The notes under the pieces: generated by a model
Told to the model about the DNA's origin: nothing
The model's database searches: none
Seen by the model: the letters and a program-made list of their open reading frames with translations, nothing else
Assembly (NCBI GenBank): GCA_963854735.1
Contig: OY978097.1
Span: forward strand, 3,337,834-3,401,833
Reading direction: 5' to 3'
Source: Marvania coccoides
Taxonomy: Eukaryota; Chlorophyta; Trebouxiophyceae; Chlorellales; Chlorellaceae
Length of the DNA stretch: 64,000 bases
Shown: positions 44,791 through 57,300 of the stretch, piece after piece
How positions within the stretch are numbered: the first letter of the stretch is position 1
Layout: every line of letters begins with the position of its first letter
Program-made: the position numbers and the translations under genes

Positions 44791-45132
44791 TAAAATCCTT
44801 GAATTCGCACCCCATGCGCCCCCAATCCCACGCTATTAAACCGGGATTGCATCATATACTCTAAACGCACAGATCAGGACGGCGGGGCGCGGCTTTGAAA
44901 GTTTGATCTGACGAAATGGTATTTGAACTAAGTGGGGGGAAGGGCGGTGCTCTGACTTGAGAGTGCCCTTTAAAAAAAAATGAAAAAAACTGTGGGGTTC
45001 AGACGCGAGCGTGCCTCTAGGAAAATTTGTTTGTTGGCTCGGTTTCGTTCAAAACCATTTTTTTTTTTTTTTTTTGCTACATATTTTTTACATTCTGCCC
45101 TTTGAAAAAAAAATTATAAATACAGCTTTACC
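44791..45132. other. divergent intergenic region
   Basis: About 340 bases between divergent starts, with long T- and A-runs at 45058-45075 and 45105-45114 and a TATAAATA at 45115, probably too close to the ATG at 45133 to act as a TATA box for it. Confidence 0.4.
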
Positions 45133-46023
45133 ATGTCCGAAGGCGGGGGGACGGCTGCATCGCGTCCTGGTTCTGCGGGTCGTCTCGAGCAGGCGCAGAC
45201 GCCTGGGAGGTCTACAGATCGCCGAGCGCGGGCTTCCATCGACGTCACACAGCCCACAACCTTGGACCGCAGGCTGGCGGAACTCGTGGAGCGAGAGCAT
45301 GTGTTTTACGAGCGCCGGAACGCTGAGGTGGAGAAGCTTGAACAAATGGAGGAGCTGAAGAGGACGTGGGAGGACGAGCCTGACGCCAGCAAGCGCAAGA
45401 TCAACAACGGTGTGTGTGTGGTGTGTGGTGCGTGTTGTGTGTGCGTGTTTGGTTTATCTCTTGTTGAAATGAAAGTCAATGTGATCCCTTTTCGGTTTTC
45501 CCTCTTCCCTTAGGCGCAAACATTCACCGGGACATCTGCGGAGCGCTGGATAAGCAGAGAGAACTGTTGGAGAGCAATCCTGGCGACGCGGTGTCCAGCG
45601 GAGCGCTCAAGGATGTCTGTGACAGGCTCAACCGGTCGCTCCGCTGTGTCCGCTCTCACGCGGCTTACGAGGTGTCCTGGGTGCTGCTGATGGACGAGCA
45701 GGAGCGCGTGAGTGATGGTGCTGTTCATGCCCCCGTTCCTGCGCATTCGCATTTCTTTATCTATTATTGGTTTCTTTCACCGCTGATATACATTACAAAT
45801 CTGATCGCAGATCATCGACGGTATGGACCCTGAACTTGAAAAGATTCACGCTGATTTCTCGTCCTACATCCGCGACCGCAACCGTGCGGGGGCGACAGAC
45901 GCCCCGATGGGGCAGGGGGGGGTGGAACAGGGTGTGGGAGGTATGGAAGGGGCAGAGATTGAAGGGGTGGAGATGGAAGAGACTCTTGGAGGTCCTCTGA
46001 AGAGAAAGAAGCCGACTCACTAG
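45133..46023 (+). CDS. novel helical protein, 227 aa
   Basis: Exons 45133..45409, 45514..45707 and 45811..46023. A disordered Ser/Arg/Gly-rich N-terminus is followed by helical, charged segments (LAELVEREHVFYERRNAEVE, ALDKQRELLE, LKDVCDRLNRSLRCVRSHAA, ELEKIHADFSSYIRDRNR). The C-terminal tail is Gly/Met/Glu-rich with acidic repeats and ends in a basic LKRKKPTH. No family recognised. Intron 1 begins with a TG repeat. The gene ends 92 bases from the convergent coiled-coil gene. Confidence 0.65.
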
Positions 46024-46115
46024 CCTGTGATGTTCCTGTCTTCTTCCATCTTTCAAGGTTCAAACATAGTTAGTTTCGCATGCTAATCTAGTCTCTATAA
46101 TTCAAGTCTGCGTCC

Positions 46116-49100
46116 TCAGTCATACCCACCAGCTGCTGCGCCAGGTACTGGCCCCGCTTTTAACACGGCCGTCAGCTGCTGCGCCAGGACCTGCCCCGCT
46201 TTTACCGCCGTCACTAACTTTGACGTGAGCCTCCCGCGCGAAAATTCCGCGTCCCGCAGTTCCACGAGGAGCATCGTGTTGTCACCGCACAAGAGTCTGC
46301 GCTCCAGTTCTATCTCCTGCATCTGGCGCCGCAGCTGCGCGCCCTCCTCCTCCTTCTCCGTCTTCAGCTTTGATAGCTCCGCTGCCTGGCGCCGCATCTC
46401 CGCGCTGTGCTTCACCGCCACATCTTTATTCTCCTGCTGCGCCGCTCTGACTGTCTCCTTCAGCGCTGCTGCTTCTCTCACTTTGTCAATCTGCAGTGTT
46501 GCAAACGCCCGCTCCCGCGTTTCCTTCTCCTGCTGTGTCTTTTTAGTCGCCTTCACCACCGCGGCGTTCTCCCCCTGCAGCTTTTGCACCTGCTGCTCCA
46601 GCGCCTTTATCGCTGCCGCTGATGTTGTCGCTGCGGCCGCCGCTGCATTCCGTTGCAGCTCTTTGCTCTGTGCCAACGCGGCGTTCTCCCCCTGCAGCTT
46701 TTGCACCTGCTGCTCCAGCGCCTTTATCGCTGCCGCTGATGTTGTCGCTGCGGCCGCCGCTGCATTCCGTTGCAGCTCTTTGCTCTGTGCCATCGCGGCG
46801 TTCTCCCCCTGCAGCTCTTGCACCTGCTGCTCCAGCGCCTTTATCGCTGCCGCTGATGTTGTCGCTGCGGCCGCCGCTGCATTCCGTTGCAGCTCTTTGC
46901 TCTGTGCCAACGCGGCGTTCTCCCCCTGCAGCTTTTGCACCTGCTGCTCCAGCGCCTTTATCGCTGCCGCTGATGTTGTCGCTGCGGCCGCCGCTGCATT
47001 CCGTTGCAGCTCTTTGCTCTGTGCCATCGCGGCGTTCTCCCCCTGCAGCTCTTGCACCTGCTGCTCCAGCTTTTCCTGTAGTAGAAAATAATGCGTGGGC
47101 ACGGTGGTACCTTGGTGAGCTCGTGGTAGTTGCAGTGCGTAGGAGAGAGTTTCTTCTTTCGATTTAGCAAACAACTCAGGACTGACCTCCATTGCGCGCC
47201 CTCGCTCCGCCTTCTGCTGGAGCGACTTCACCAGCACCGACACCGAAACTTCGCTCCTGCATGCAGGCCCCCCGCTGCTGGCGCCGCAGAGCGCCGCCAC
47301 GTTGGCCATGTCGCTCTTCAGTCGCACCACATCATCCTGCGTAGTTTGAAAACCCCGTGGTGTGTGCAGAGTTGGGTTGAGATTCGACTATAACACGTTT
47401 TCTTCTTCTTTCGCCCTCACCTTTTGACGCTCGTTGGTCTCGACCAAGCCGCGCGCGTGCTCCACCAGCGAGGACAGCGCGGCGTCAGGAGTGACGCCGG
47501 CCTCTGGCGGTGGCACACCCAGGGCAGAGGCCAGCTGCTTGACTGGTTGCCACGTGGCGGCCAGAGACGCCTGCATGGAACATTTTTTCAGAGGGCATGT
47601 TTAGTTTTTTTCTTCTTTTCCATGCAGCACAACGTGCTTAACTTTCTCTTGGCAACCTTGCAGTATTATTGAAGCAAGCAAGCAAATAGAACAACCCACC
47701 TCGGCCTCGTCCTTGGCCGTCACCGTGGCGGTCATGGCCTCTGCCAGCGCAGTTGTGGCGGCTTCCAGGGTGATGCCCGCCTCCGGCTGCAAATTCGCAG
47801 CGTCAAGCGCCTGGCAGACGCTCGCACAGGCAGACGAAAGCCGCTCCTGCGGCGATTTAACGCAGAAAGACGTTGAGTTGGTTGCCGGCAGCCCCGCATG
47901 TGTTTTATTTTTATTTATTTTTTCACTTGCTCGATCGGGGAAAAAACAATGCAAGCACGGTGAAAATATTAAAATACTCTCACCTGGAGACCATCTTTGG
48001 CGCCCCCCAGCTGCTTCGCGGCACGAGCCAACGCGGCCAGCTTTTCGGCGGCGGTGGCAGTAGGGTTGAGGTCCAAGAGAACCAGCCCAGACGCGTCCGT
48101 GGCCTCGCTGATGCCGGCCTCCAGGCTGCGCAGGTGTGCCTGCGGCGGGTTATATATGAGATGGTGATACCGTTGGTTTGCGTTCTTTTATATATATATT
48201 TATTTTGTTAATGATATTCAAAACCAACCTGAGTGGCCGGTAGGCTCTCAGCCGCATCCCTCAGCGCTTCCAGCGCTGCCTCCGCGGAGGCGTTGGTGCT
48301 GTTGCTGCTCAGGTGCACCTTGGCAGCCCCTGCCGCCGCCACGATGGCTCCATTCAGGGACTGTAGCTCAGACTCTGCCCATTGCTTGGCCTTCACCAGC
48401 TCCCTCGCCTTGGACAGCATCGCCTCCATGTTGGATGGCAGGGCGAGATCGATGGTTGCTGCCATGCGGCCGAGGAACTTCTTGACAGTGGCGAGATCCG
48501 CCTGCAATGTCAATATTTCAAAGGGGGGGGGGGGGTCAGAGTTGGCGACATTCTGTGTCGTTGTTTCAAAGTAGGGGCATTTGTTGGGAATTACATATCT
48601 GGGTTTCGAAACCCAGATACAAAAAATACCGACCTGCAGGTCCCGCTCTGAGCGACGCATCGCTGCCACGTTCGCCGCCAGCGCCTCCGATGCATCACCG
48701 GCGAAGATGACGGCTACCGAGTCCTGGCCCATAGCTTTGCGTATCTTTGACAGATTCTTGTGCATCACTTTGGTAGTGATACGCTGCAGTTCCCCTGTCA
48801 CCTCCAGGGACTTGATCTCCTCTTTCAGTTGCTGCGCAGAGGGGTGGGGGGGGGAGGGGGTGAAGATGACCAAATATATCATTATTTAAAAGGATGAAAG
48901 ATTGTTGAATGAAGTTTCATAGGTTTCTTCGCAATCGGCAGTATCTGGCTCTTACCGCAATTTCATCGAATGCAGTCTTCATTTCCTCCTCGCGCACGCG
49001 CGCGTTGCCCTCGAGGTTTTCTCTTTCCCTTTCCAGGCTTGAGATCCTCGAGGCGACGTCGCGCTTCATTAATGCAGCCTGGCGTCTGCGCTCGCTCAAC

Positions 49101-49454
49101 AAAGACGCTGTTGAGAGCTTCGCTGCTGTTCGCTCCTCTGCATGCTGGCTGCCGCCGGGGCTGGGCGCCTCTTCCTCCGTCGCAGCACTCGCCCCACTGC
49201 CCGCTGCGCCTGCAAAGGCTGCAGCTTCGGCTTCGTGCAGCAGCCGCTGGCTCACCGCCGCTTCCTGCTGGTGCGGGGAGTTGCCTGTCGACGCGAAAAC
49301 TTGCCGCTTCGTTGCCTGCCCCCCGGGGGTGCGGTTGGGGGTGTGGTACGTCTTCTCCCGCGCCTGGGCTTGCGGCATGGCAGCGTCTTCTTGAGGTGAG
49401 GGTAGTGGGGATACCTCTCCCTGCTGCTGCTGCTGCTGCTGCTGCTCCGGGGGC

Positions 49455-49490
<36 letters not shown>

Positions 49491-49699
49491 GGGGGCTGCT
49501 GCGTCGGCGACGCCTCCATCGACTGTGTGCCGGCGTCGCCGTCCGGTGCTGCTGCTGCCTCCAGCTGCTGTCTCGTCGGGCTGGTGGCGGGTTGCGGCTG
49601 CCCCGACACGGGGAGAGGTGCTCCCGGTTCCTCCTCCTTGCCATCCTCGTCCTCTTCGTGCTGCTGCCGTTGCTGGCGGCTGTGCGCTGCCGATGTGCC

Positions 49700-49770
<71 letters not shown>

Positions 49771-50520
49771 CAGGGTTCGCAGTAGCCTTGGCGGCCGGGT
49801 GCTCTTCCGCCAGCCCAGCAAACGTGCCGACGTAAGGCAGGAAGTCAGTCGCAGGAAAGCGCATTTTTCTCCTGAAAAAACAAAAACAAAATCAAAGAAA
49901 ATACGATATCAAACTCTGTGAGAGAGCTTGGGGTGGCAGCACAATGTAAGGTGTGTGTAGTAAACTGTGCTTACATGCCGTGTGGGGCGTCTACCCGTGC
50001 ACAGAGGTAGTCTTCTTTGGACGACGTCTGGGGGTGCTTCTCTAGGACGAAGTACCACACCCCATCCTTGCAGAAGCGGGCGAGCAGCTTCCTCCTCGCT
50101 GCAAATTTTTTTTTTGGGGAATGCAAACGGCGTGAGAATTTTGTCCTTTTACTAATAATTTGCATGTTTGGTAAACTTGCGCCAACGGTGGTGATTAAAT
50201 TGCTTACAGTTTTCGAGGGCGGTTTCGTTCACCGAGGGCTGCCTGCCAGGGCCAGCCTTGTTGAATGGGCCTGTGACTGAAAAATCTGCCCTGTCCCCTC
50301 CTTGTCCGTCTGCCACCCAGGGTGCCGTCAGTGACGGCATCAGGATGGTATTTTGTTCTTCTGTGACGGCCATATTCACGCGAACACCCCTGACGTTCAC
50401 CGCCCCCTGGATCGTGTCATCCATCGCGATGCTCCGTGCCAGATCGAAGATTGTTCCCATTCCTGGGAGAGGCGGAGCCGAGTTGGCGCCGCCTTCCTCG
50501 GGCTGTAGCGCTGGGTCCAT
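46116..50520 (-). CDS. large modular coiled-coil protein, ten exons
   Basis: Exons: 50520..50208, 50098..49975, 49871..48956, 48831..48634, 48501..48229, 48139..47984, 47846..47700, 47570..47421, 47336..47187 and 47075..46116; 1128 residues. From intron 3 on, every junction is phase 0 and most internal exons are about 150 bases. Exons 1-2 encode a compact N-terminus (RRKLLARFCKDGVWYFVLEK). Exon 3 encodes Ala-, Gln- and Pro-runs, then a coiled coil (SSLERERENLEGNARVREEE). Exons 4-9 encode helical modules of about 50 residues, several with a PEAGIT/PEAGVT-type turn. Exon 10 has five copies of a 39-residue coiled-coil repeat, then a final coil. The family is unknown; a filament, tether or cytoskeletal role is plausible from shape alone. 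Intron 9 (111 bases) is stop-free and a multiple of three. Confidence 0.7.
46560..47075. repeat. 117-bp coding tandem repeat with 234-bp higher-order period
   Basis: About 4.5 copies of a 117-base unit (39 codons: EQQVQ(E/K)LQGENAA, then AQSKELQRN and an Ala/Thr run). Variants alternate ELQGENAAM / KLQGENAAL / ELQGENAAM / KLQGENAAL, so the true period is 234 bases. The copies are nearly identical at the DNA level, implying recent expansion or gene conversion. Confidence 0.9.
49415..49775. repeat. CTG/CAG microsatellites in exon 3 of the coiled-coil gene
   Basis: Several runs of CTG (plus strand) encode poly-Gln in the 49420-49500 part and poly-Ala, in the other register, in the 49690-49775 part of the minus-strand gene. 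Confidence 0.85.
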
Positions 50521-51347
50521 GTTTATTATAAATGTATTTTTTAAATATATAAAAAAAGCTCCACCTACGAGAAATGTTTTATTTTGGGCTGTGATTTCTT
50601 AGAAGCTAGCGTAACCTTAAGGGTCGTCCCTTCTAAGAAGACGACGGTCGTCCTCTTCTTGGCGTTGCCTGAAATACTTAGACCCTACTCGAGAGTCGGA
50701 AGTTTATAGCTGTCGTGCTTTCGCTGCCGGATGCGCGCATTTTAAGGCGACATTGCTCGTAGTTTTTTTTTTCTTTTGAAAATATGTTTGTCTGTTTGTT
50801 CCCCTCTGTCGCTTCACAGTCCGCTGCAACGATGTCCCCGGGTCCCATCTTCACTCTCTATAAATCACAACTCATTTTGCCGTCGCGTGGGTGCCGCACT
50901 TTGGTCTCAACACTGGCCTGCGCCGGCAGCCGCATCCACTGGGTCCCTTGAGTTCTACACAATGCCTCACTCCGGTATGGCGACTGCCGTGGACCCTGAC
51001 CTCGTGGACCTTCTCCTATCTCAGCCCCTCTTCTCAACTGTGGAGCTGTTCAGCAACTCTTCGGACTTCAGTAATAGCCTCGGATCTCTTTAGAACAGGT
51101 AGTATTGGGGTTTCCTTGCACAAATCTGCATACAAAGGGCATAGGTAAATCATCCGAGACCCAGCTGCGGGCATCAGAAGAGCACCTGCAAAGAGGGGGG
51201 GGGGGGGGGGGGCGGGGGGGGGCGGTAGCTGTATACACCTATGTAGGTGCTGCGATAGTTTCTTGAGTACTCTAAGGAGGTATAGTTTTCCTGTGTTATA
51301 ACAAGTGCACTGTGACCATTAAACAGTTGCGCCGACGCTGCATAGCA
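50521..51347. other. intergenic between last gene and satellite array
   Basis: About 830 bases. Contains a 43-codon frame with ATG at 50962 (MPHSGMATAVDPDLVDLL..., stop at 51093) that could be a gene remnant. A very long G tract interrupted by two C at 51195-51225 is the other notable feature. Confidence 0.5.
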
Positions 51348-54300
51348 CTTTCAGAAGCCTCCGCCGGCGCCGACTTTTCAGGCGGCCAGATAAATTTTAG
51401 CACTCACTTTTTTGGCGGCTCTGGCGTGCTGCAGGGCACCTCCTGGGCGGTGTCTACCCCCCCGGCCCCCGGCTGGGCGCTGTCTAAAATTCGATCCACC
51501 CGTTTTTGGGAGGTGCTTTTGGGGCCATAAATGGGGTGCTGCTAGTTTTAGGGGCGCGTGTTTCCGAGCTGTGTGCTGTGCAGCGTGGCTGATTTGTGAG
51601 GTATGAGTACGCTCTGGGTGTTGAAAAAAGCACAGCCCCCAGTGTCGAGCCCTTTTCAGAAATCTCCGCCGGCGCCGACTTTTCAGGCGGCCAGATGAAT
51701 TTTAGCACTCACTTTTTTGGCGGCTCTGACGTGGTGCAGGGCGCCTCCTGGGTGGTGCCTACTACCCCGACCCCGGGGTGGGCGCTGTCTAAAATTCGAT
51801 CCACCCGTTTTTTGGGGGTGCTTTTGGGGCCATAAATGGGGTGCTGATTGTGTTAGGAGCGCGTGTTTCCGGGCGGTGCGCTGCCCTGCGTGGCTGATTT
51901 GTGAGGTATGAGCATGCTCTGGGTATTGAAAAAGCACAGCCCCCAGTCTCGAGCCCTTTTCAGAAATCTCCGCCGGCGCCGACTTTTCAGGCGGCCAGAT
52001 GAATTTTAGCACTCACTTTTTTGGCGGCTCTGACGTGGTGCAGGGCGCCTCCTGGGTGGTGCCTACTACCCCGACCCCGGGGGGGGCGCTGTCTAAAATT
52101 CGATCCACCCGTTTTTTGGTGGGTGCTTTTGGGGCCATAAATGGGGTGCTGCTAGTTTTAGGAGCGCGTGTTTCCGAGCTGTGTGCTGTGCAGCGTGGCT
52201 GATTTGTGGGGTATGTGCATGCTCTGGGTGTTGAAAAAAGCACAGCCGCCAGTGTCGAGCTCTTTTCAGAAACCTCCGCCGGCGCCGACTTTTCAGGCGG
52301 CCAGATGAATTTTAGCACTCACTTTTTTGGCGGCTCTGACGTGGTGCAGGGCGCCTCCTGGGCGGTGTCTACTACCCCGACCCCGGGGTGGGCGCTGTCT
52401 AAAATTCGATCCACCCGTTTTTTGGGGGTGCTTTTGGGGCCATAAATGGGGTGCTGATTGTGTTAGGAGCGCGTGTTTCCGGGCGGTGCGCTGCCCTGCG
52501 TGGCTGATTTGTGGGGTATGAGTACGCTCTGCGTGCAGAAAAAAGCACAGCCGCCAGTGTCGAGCCCTTTTCAGAAATCTCCGCCGGCGCCGACTTTTCA
52601 GGCGGCCAGATGAATTTTAGCACTCACTTTTTTGGCGGGTCTGGCGTGGTGCAGGGCGTCTCCTGGGTGGCGTCCACCCCCCCGGCCCCCGGCTGGGCGC
52701 TGTCTAAAATTCGATCCACCCGTTTTTGGGAGGTGCTTTTGGGGCCATAAATGGGGTGCTGCTAGTTTTAGGGGCGCGTGTTTCCGAGCTGTGTGCTGTG
52801 CAGCGTGGCTGATTTGTGAGGTATGAGTACGCTCTGGGTGTTGAAAAAAGCACAGCCCCCAGTGTCGAGCCCTTTTCAGAAATCTCCGCCGGCGCCGACT
52901 TTTCAGGCGGCCAGATGAATTTTAGCACTCACTTTTTTGGCGGCTCTGACGTGGTGCAGGGCGCCTCCTGGGTGGTGCCTACTATCCCGACCCCGGGGTG
53001 GGCGCTGTCTAAAATTCGATCCACCCGTTTTTTGGGGGTGCTTTTGGGGCCATAAATGGGGTGCTGATTGTGTTAGGAGCGCGTGTTTCCGGGCGGTGCG
53101 CTGCCCTGCGTGGCTGATTTGTGAGGTATGAGCATGCTCTGGGTATTGAAAAAGCACAGCCCCCAGTCTCGAGCCCTTTTCAGAAATCTCCGCCGGCGCC
53201 GACTTTTCAGGCGGCCAGATGAATTTTAGCACTCACTTTTTTGGCGGCTCTGACGTGGTGCAGGGCGCCTCCTGGGCGGTGTCTACTACCACGACCCCGG
53301 GGTGGGCGCTGTCTAAAATTCGATCCACCCGTTTTTTGGTGGGTGCTTTTGGGGCCATAAATGGGGTGCTGCTAGTTTTAGGGGCGCGTGTTTCCGAGCT
53401 GTGTGCTGTGCAGCGTGGCTGATTTGTGGGGTATGAGTACGCTCTGCGTGCAGAAAAAAGCACAGCCGCCAGTGTCGAGCCCTTTTCAGAAATCTCCGCC
53501 GGCGCCGACTTTCAGACGGCCAGATGAATTTTAGCACTCATTTTTTTGGCGGCTCTGACGTGCTGCAGGGCGCCTCCTGGGCGGTGTCTACTACCCCGAC
53601 CCCGGGGTGGGCGCTGTCTAAAATTCGATCCACCCTTTTTTGGGGGTGCTTTTGGGGCCATAAATGGGGTGCTGCTAGTTTTAGGGGCGCGTGTTTCCGA
53701 GCTGTGTGCTGTGCAGCGTGGCTGATTTGTGGGGTATGAGTACGCTCTGCGTGCAGAAAAAAGCACAGCCGCCAGTGTCGAGCCCTTTTCAGAAATCTCC
53801 GCCGGCGCCGACTTTTCAGGCGGCCAGATGAATTTTAGCACTCACTTTTTTGGCGGCTCTGACGTGGTGCAGGGCGCCTCCTGGGTGGTGTCTACTACCA
53901 CGACCCCGGGGTGGGCGCTGTCTAAAATTCGATCCACCCGTTTTTTGGTGGGTGCTTTTGGGGCCATAAATGGGGTGCTGCTAGTTTTAGGAGCGCGTGT
54001 TTCCGGGCGGTGTGCTGTGCAGCGTGGCTGATTTGTGAGGTATGAGTACGCTCTGCGTGCAGAAAAAAGCACAGCCGCCAGTCTCGAGCCCTTTTCAGAA
54101 ATCTCCGCCGGCGCCGACTTTTCAGGCGGCCAGATGAATTTTAGCACTCACTTTTTTGGCGGGTCTGGCGTGGTGCAGGGCGTCTCCTGGGTGGCGTCCA
54201 CCACCCCGACCCCGGGGTGGGCGCTGTCTAAAATTCGATCCACCCGTTTTTTGGTGGGTGCTTTTGGGGCCATAAATGGGGTGCTGCTAGTTTTAGGGGC

Positions 54301-57300
54301 GCGTGTTTCCGAGCTGTGTGCTGTGCAGCGTGGCTGATTTGTGAGGTATGAGTACGATCTGCGTGCAGAAAAAAGCACAGCCGCCAGTCTCGAGCCCTTT
54401 TCAGAAATCTCCGCCGGCGCCGACTTTTCAGACGGTCAGATGAATTTTAGCACTCATTTTTTTGGTGGGTCTGGGGTGCTGCAGGGCGCCTCCTGGGTGG
54501 TGCCTACTACCACGACCCCGGGGTGGGCGCTGTCTAAAATTCGATCCACCCGTTTTTGGGAGGTGCTTTTGGGGCCATAAATGGGGTGCTGCTAGTTTTA
54601 GGGGCGCGTGTTTCCGAGCTGTGTGCTGTGCAGCGTGGCTGATTTGTGGGGTATGAGTACGCTCTGCGTGCAGAAAAAAGCACAGCCGCCAGTGTCGAGC
54701 CCTTTTCAGAAATCTCCGCCGGCGCCGACTTTCAGACGGCCAGATGAATTTTAGCACTCATTTTTTTGGCGGCTCTGACGTGCTGCAGGGCGCCTCCTGG
54801 GCGGTGTCTACTACCCCGACCCCGGGGTGGGCGCTGTCTAAAATTCGATCCACCCTTTTTTGGGGGTGCTTTTGGGGCCATAAATGGGGTGCTGCTAGTT
54901 TTAGGGGCGCGTGTTTCCGAGCTGTGTGCTGTGCAGCGTGGCTGATTTGTGGGGTATGAGTACGCTCTGCGTGCAGAAAAAAGCACAGCCGCCAGTGTCG
55001 AGCCCTTTTCAGAAATCTCCGCCGGCGCCGACTTTTCAGGCGGCCAGATGAATTTTAGCACTCACTTTTTTGGCGGCTCTGACGTGGTGCAGGGCGCCTC
55101 CTGGGTGGTGTCTACTACCACGACCCCGGGGTGGGCGCTGTCTAAAATTCGATCCACCCGTTTTTTGGTGGGTGCTTTTGGGGCCATAAATGGGGTGCTG
55201 CTAGTTTTAGGAGCGCGTGTTTCCGGGCGGTGTGCTGTGCAGCGTGGCTGATTTGTGAGGTATGAGTACGCTCTGCGTGCAGAAAAAAGCACAGCCGCCA
55301 GTCTCGAGCCCTTTTCAGAAATCTCCGCCGGCGCCGACTTTTCAGGCGGCCAGATGAATTTTAGCACTCACTTTTTTGGCGGGTCTGGCGTGGTGCAGGG
55401 CGTCTCCTGGGTGGCGTCCACCACCCCGACCCCGGGGTGGGCGCTGTCTAAAATTCGATCCACCCGTTTTTTGGTGGGTGCTTTTGGGGCCATAAATGGG
55501 GTGCTGCTAGTTTTAGGGGCGCGTGTTTCCGAGCTGTGTGCTGTGCAGCGTGGCTGATTTGTGAGGTATGAGTACGATCTGCGTGCAGAAAAAAGCACAG
55601 CCGCCAGTCTCGAGCCCTTTTCAGAAATCTCCGCCGGCGCCGACTTTCAGACGGTCAGATGAATTTTAGCACTCATTTTTTTGGTGGGTCTGGGGTGCTG
55701 CAGGGCGCCTCCTGGGTGGTGCCTACTACCCCGGCCCCCGGCTGGGCGCTGTCTAAAATTCGATCCACCCGTTTTTTGGAGGTGCTTTTGGGGCCATAAA
55801 TGGGGTGCTGCTAGTTTTAGGGGCGCGTGTTTCCGAGCTGTGTGCTGTGCAGCGTGGCTGATTTGTGGGGTATGAGTACGCTCTGCGTGCAGAAAAAAGC
55901 ACAGCCGCCAGTGTCGAGCCCTTTTCAGAAATCTCCGCCGGCGCCGACTTTTCAGGCGGCCAGATGAATTTTAGCACTCACTTTTTTGGCGGCTCTGACG
56001 TGGTGCAGGGCGCCTCCTGGGTGGTGTCTACTACCACGACCCCGGGGTGGGCGCTGTCTAAAATTCGATCCACCCGTTTTTTGGTGGGTGCTTTTGGGGC
56101 CATAAATGGGGTGCTGCTAGTTTTAGGAGCGCGTGTTTCCGGGCGGTGTGCTGTGCAGCGTGGCTGATTTGTGAGGTATGAGTACGCTCTGCGTGCAGAA
56201 AAAAGCACAGCCGCCAGTCTCGAGCCCTTTTCAGAAATCTCCGCCGGCGCCGACTTTTCAGGCGGCCAGATGAATTTTAGCACTCACTTTTTTGGCGGCT
56301 CTGACGTGGTGCAGGGCGCCTCCTGGGTGGTGTCTACTACCCCGACCCCGGGGTGGGCGCTGTCTAAAATTCGATCGACCCTTTTTTGGGGGTGCTTTTG
56401 GGGCCATAAATGGGGTGCTGCTAGTTTTAGGGGCGCGTGTTTCCGAGCTGTGTGCTGTGCAGCGTGGCTGATTTGTGGGGTATGTGCATGCTCTGGGTAT
56501 TGAAAAAGCACAGCCCCCAGTCTCGAGCCCTTTTCAGAAATCTCCGCCGGCGCCGACTTTTCAGGCGGCCAGATGAATTTTAGCACTCACTTTTTTGGCG
56601 GCTCTGACGTGGTGCAGGGCGCCTCCTGGGCGGTGTCTACTACCACGACCCCGGGGTGGGCGCTGTCTAAAATTCGATCCACCCGTTTTTTGGTGGGTGC
56701 TTTTGGGGCCATAAATGGGGTGCTGCTAGTTTTAGGGGCGCGTGTTTCCGAGCTGTGTGCTGTGCAGCGTGGCTGATTTGTGGGGTATGTGCATGCTCTG
56801 GGTGTTGAAAAAAGCACAGCCGCCAGTGTCGAGCCCTTTTCAGAAATCTCCGCCGGCGCCGACTTTTCAGACGGCCAGATGAATTTTAGCACTCATTTTT
56901 TTGGCGGCTCTGACGTGGTGCAGGGCGCCTCCTGGGCGGTGTCTACCCCCCCGGCCCCCGGCTGGGCGCTGTCTAAAATTCGATCCACCCGTTTTTGGGA
57001 GGTGCTTTTGGGGCCATAAATGGGGTGCTGCTAGTTTTAGGGGCGCGTGTTTCCGAGCTGTGTGCTGTGCAGCGTGGCTGATTTGTGAGGTATGAGTACG
57101 CTCTGCGTGCAGAAAAAAGCACAGCCGCCAGTGTCGAGCCCTTTTCAGAAATCTCCGCCGGCGCCGACTTTTCAGGCGGCCAGATGAATTTTAGCACTCA
57201 CTTTTTTGGCGGGTCTGGCGTGGTGCAGGGCGTCTCCTGGGTGGCGTCCACCACCCCGACCCCGGGGTGGGCGCTGTCTAAAATTCGATCCACCCGTTTT

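Noticed and set aside
50962..51093. 43-codon frame (MPHSGMATAVDPDL...)
   Set aside because: Codon use looks somewhat gene-like, but it is too short and isolated to support a gene; possibly a remnant.
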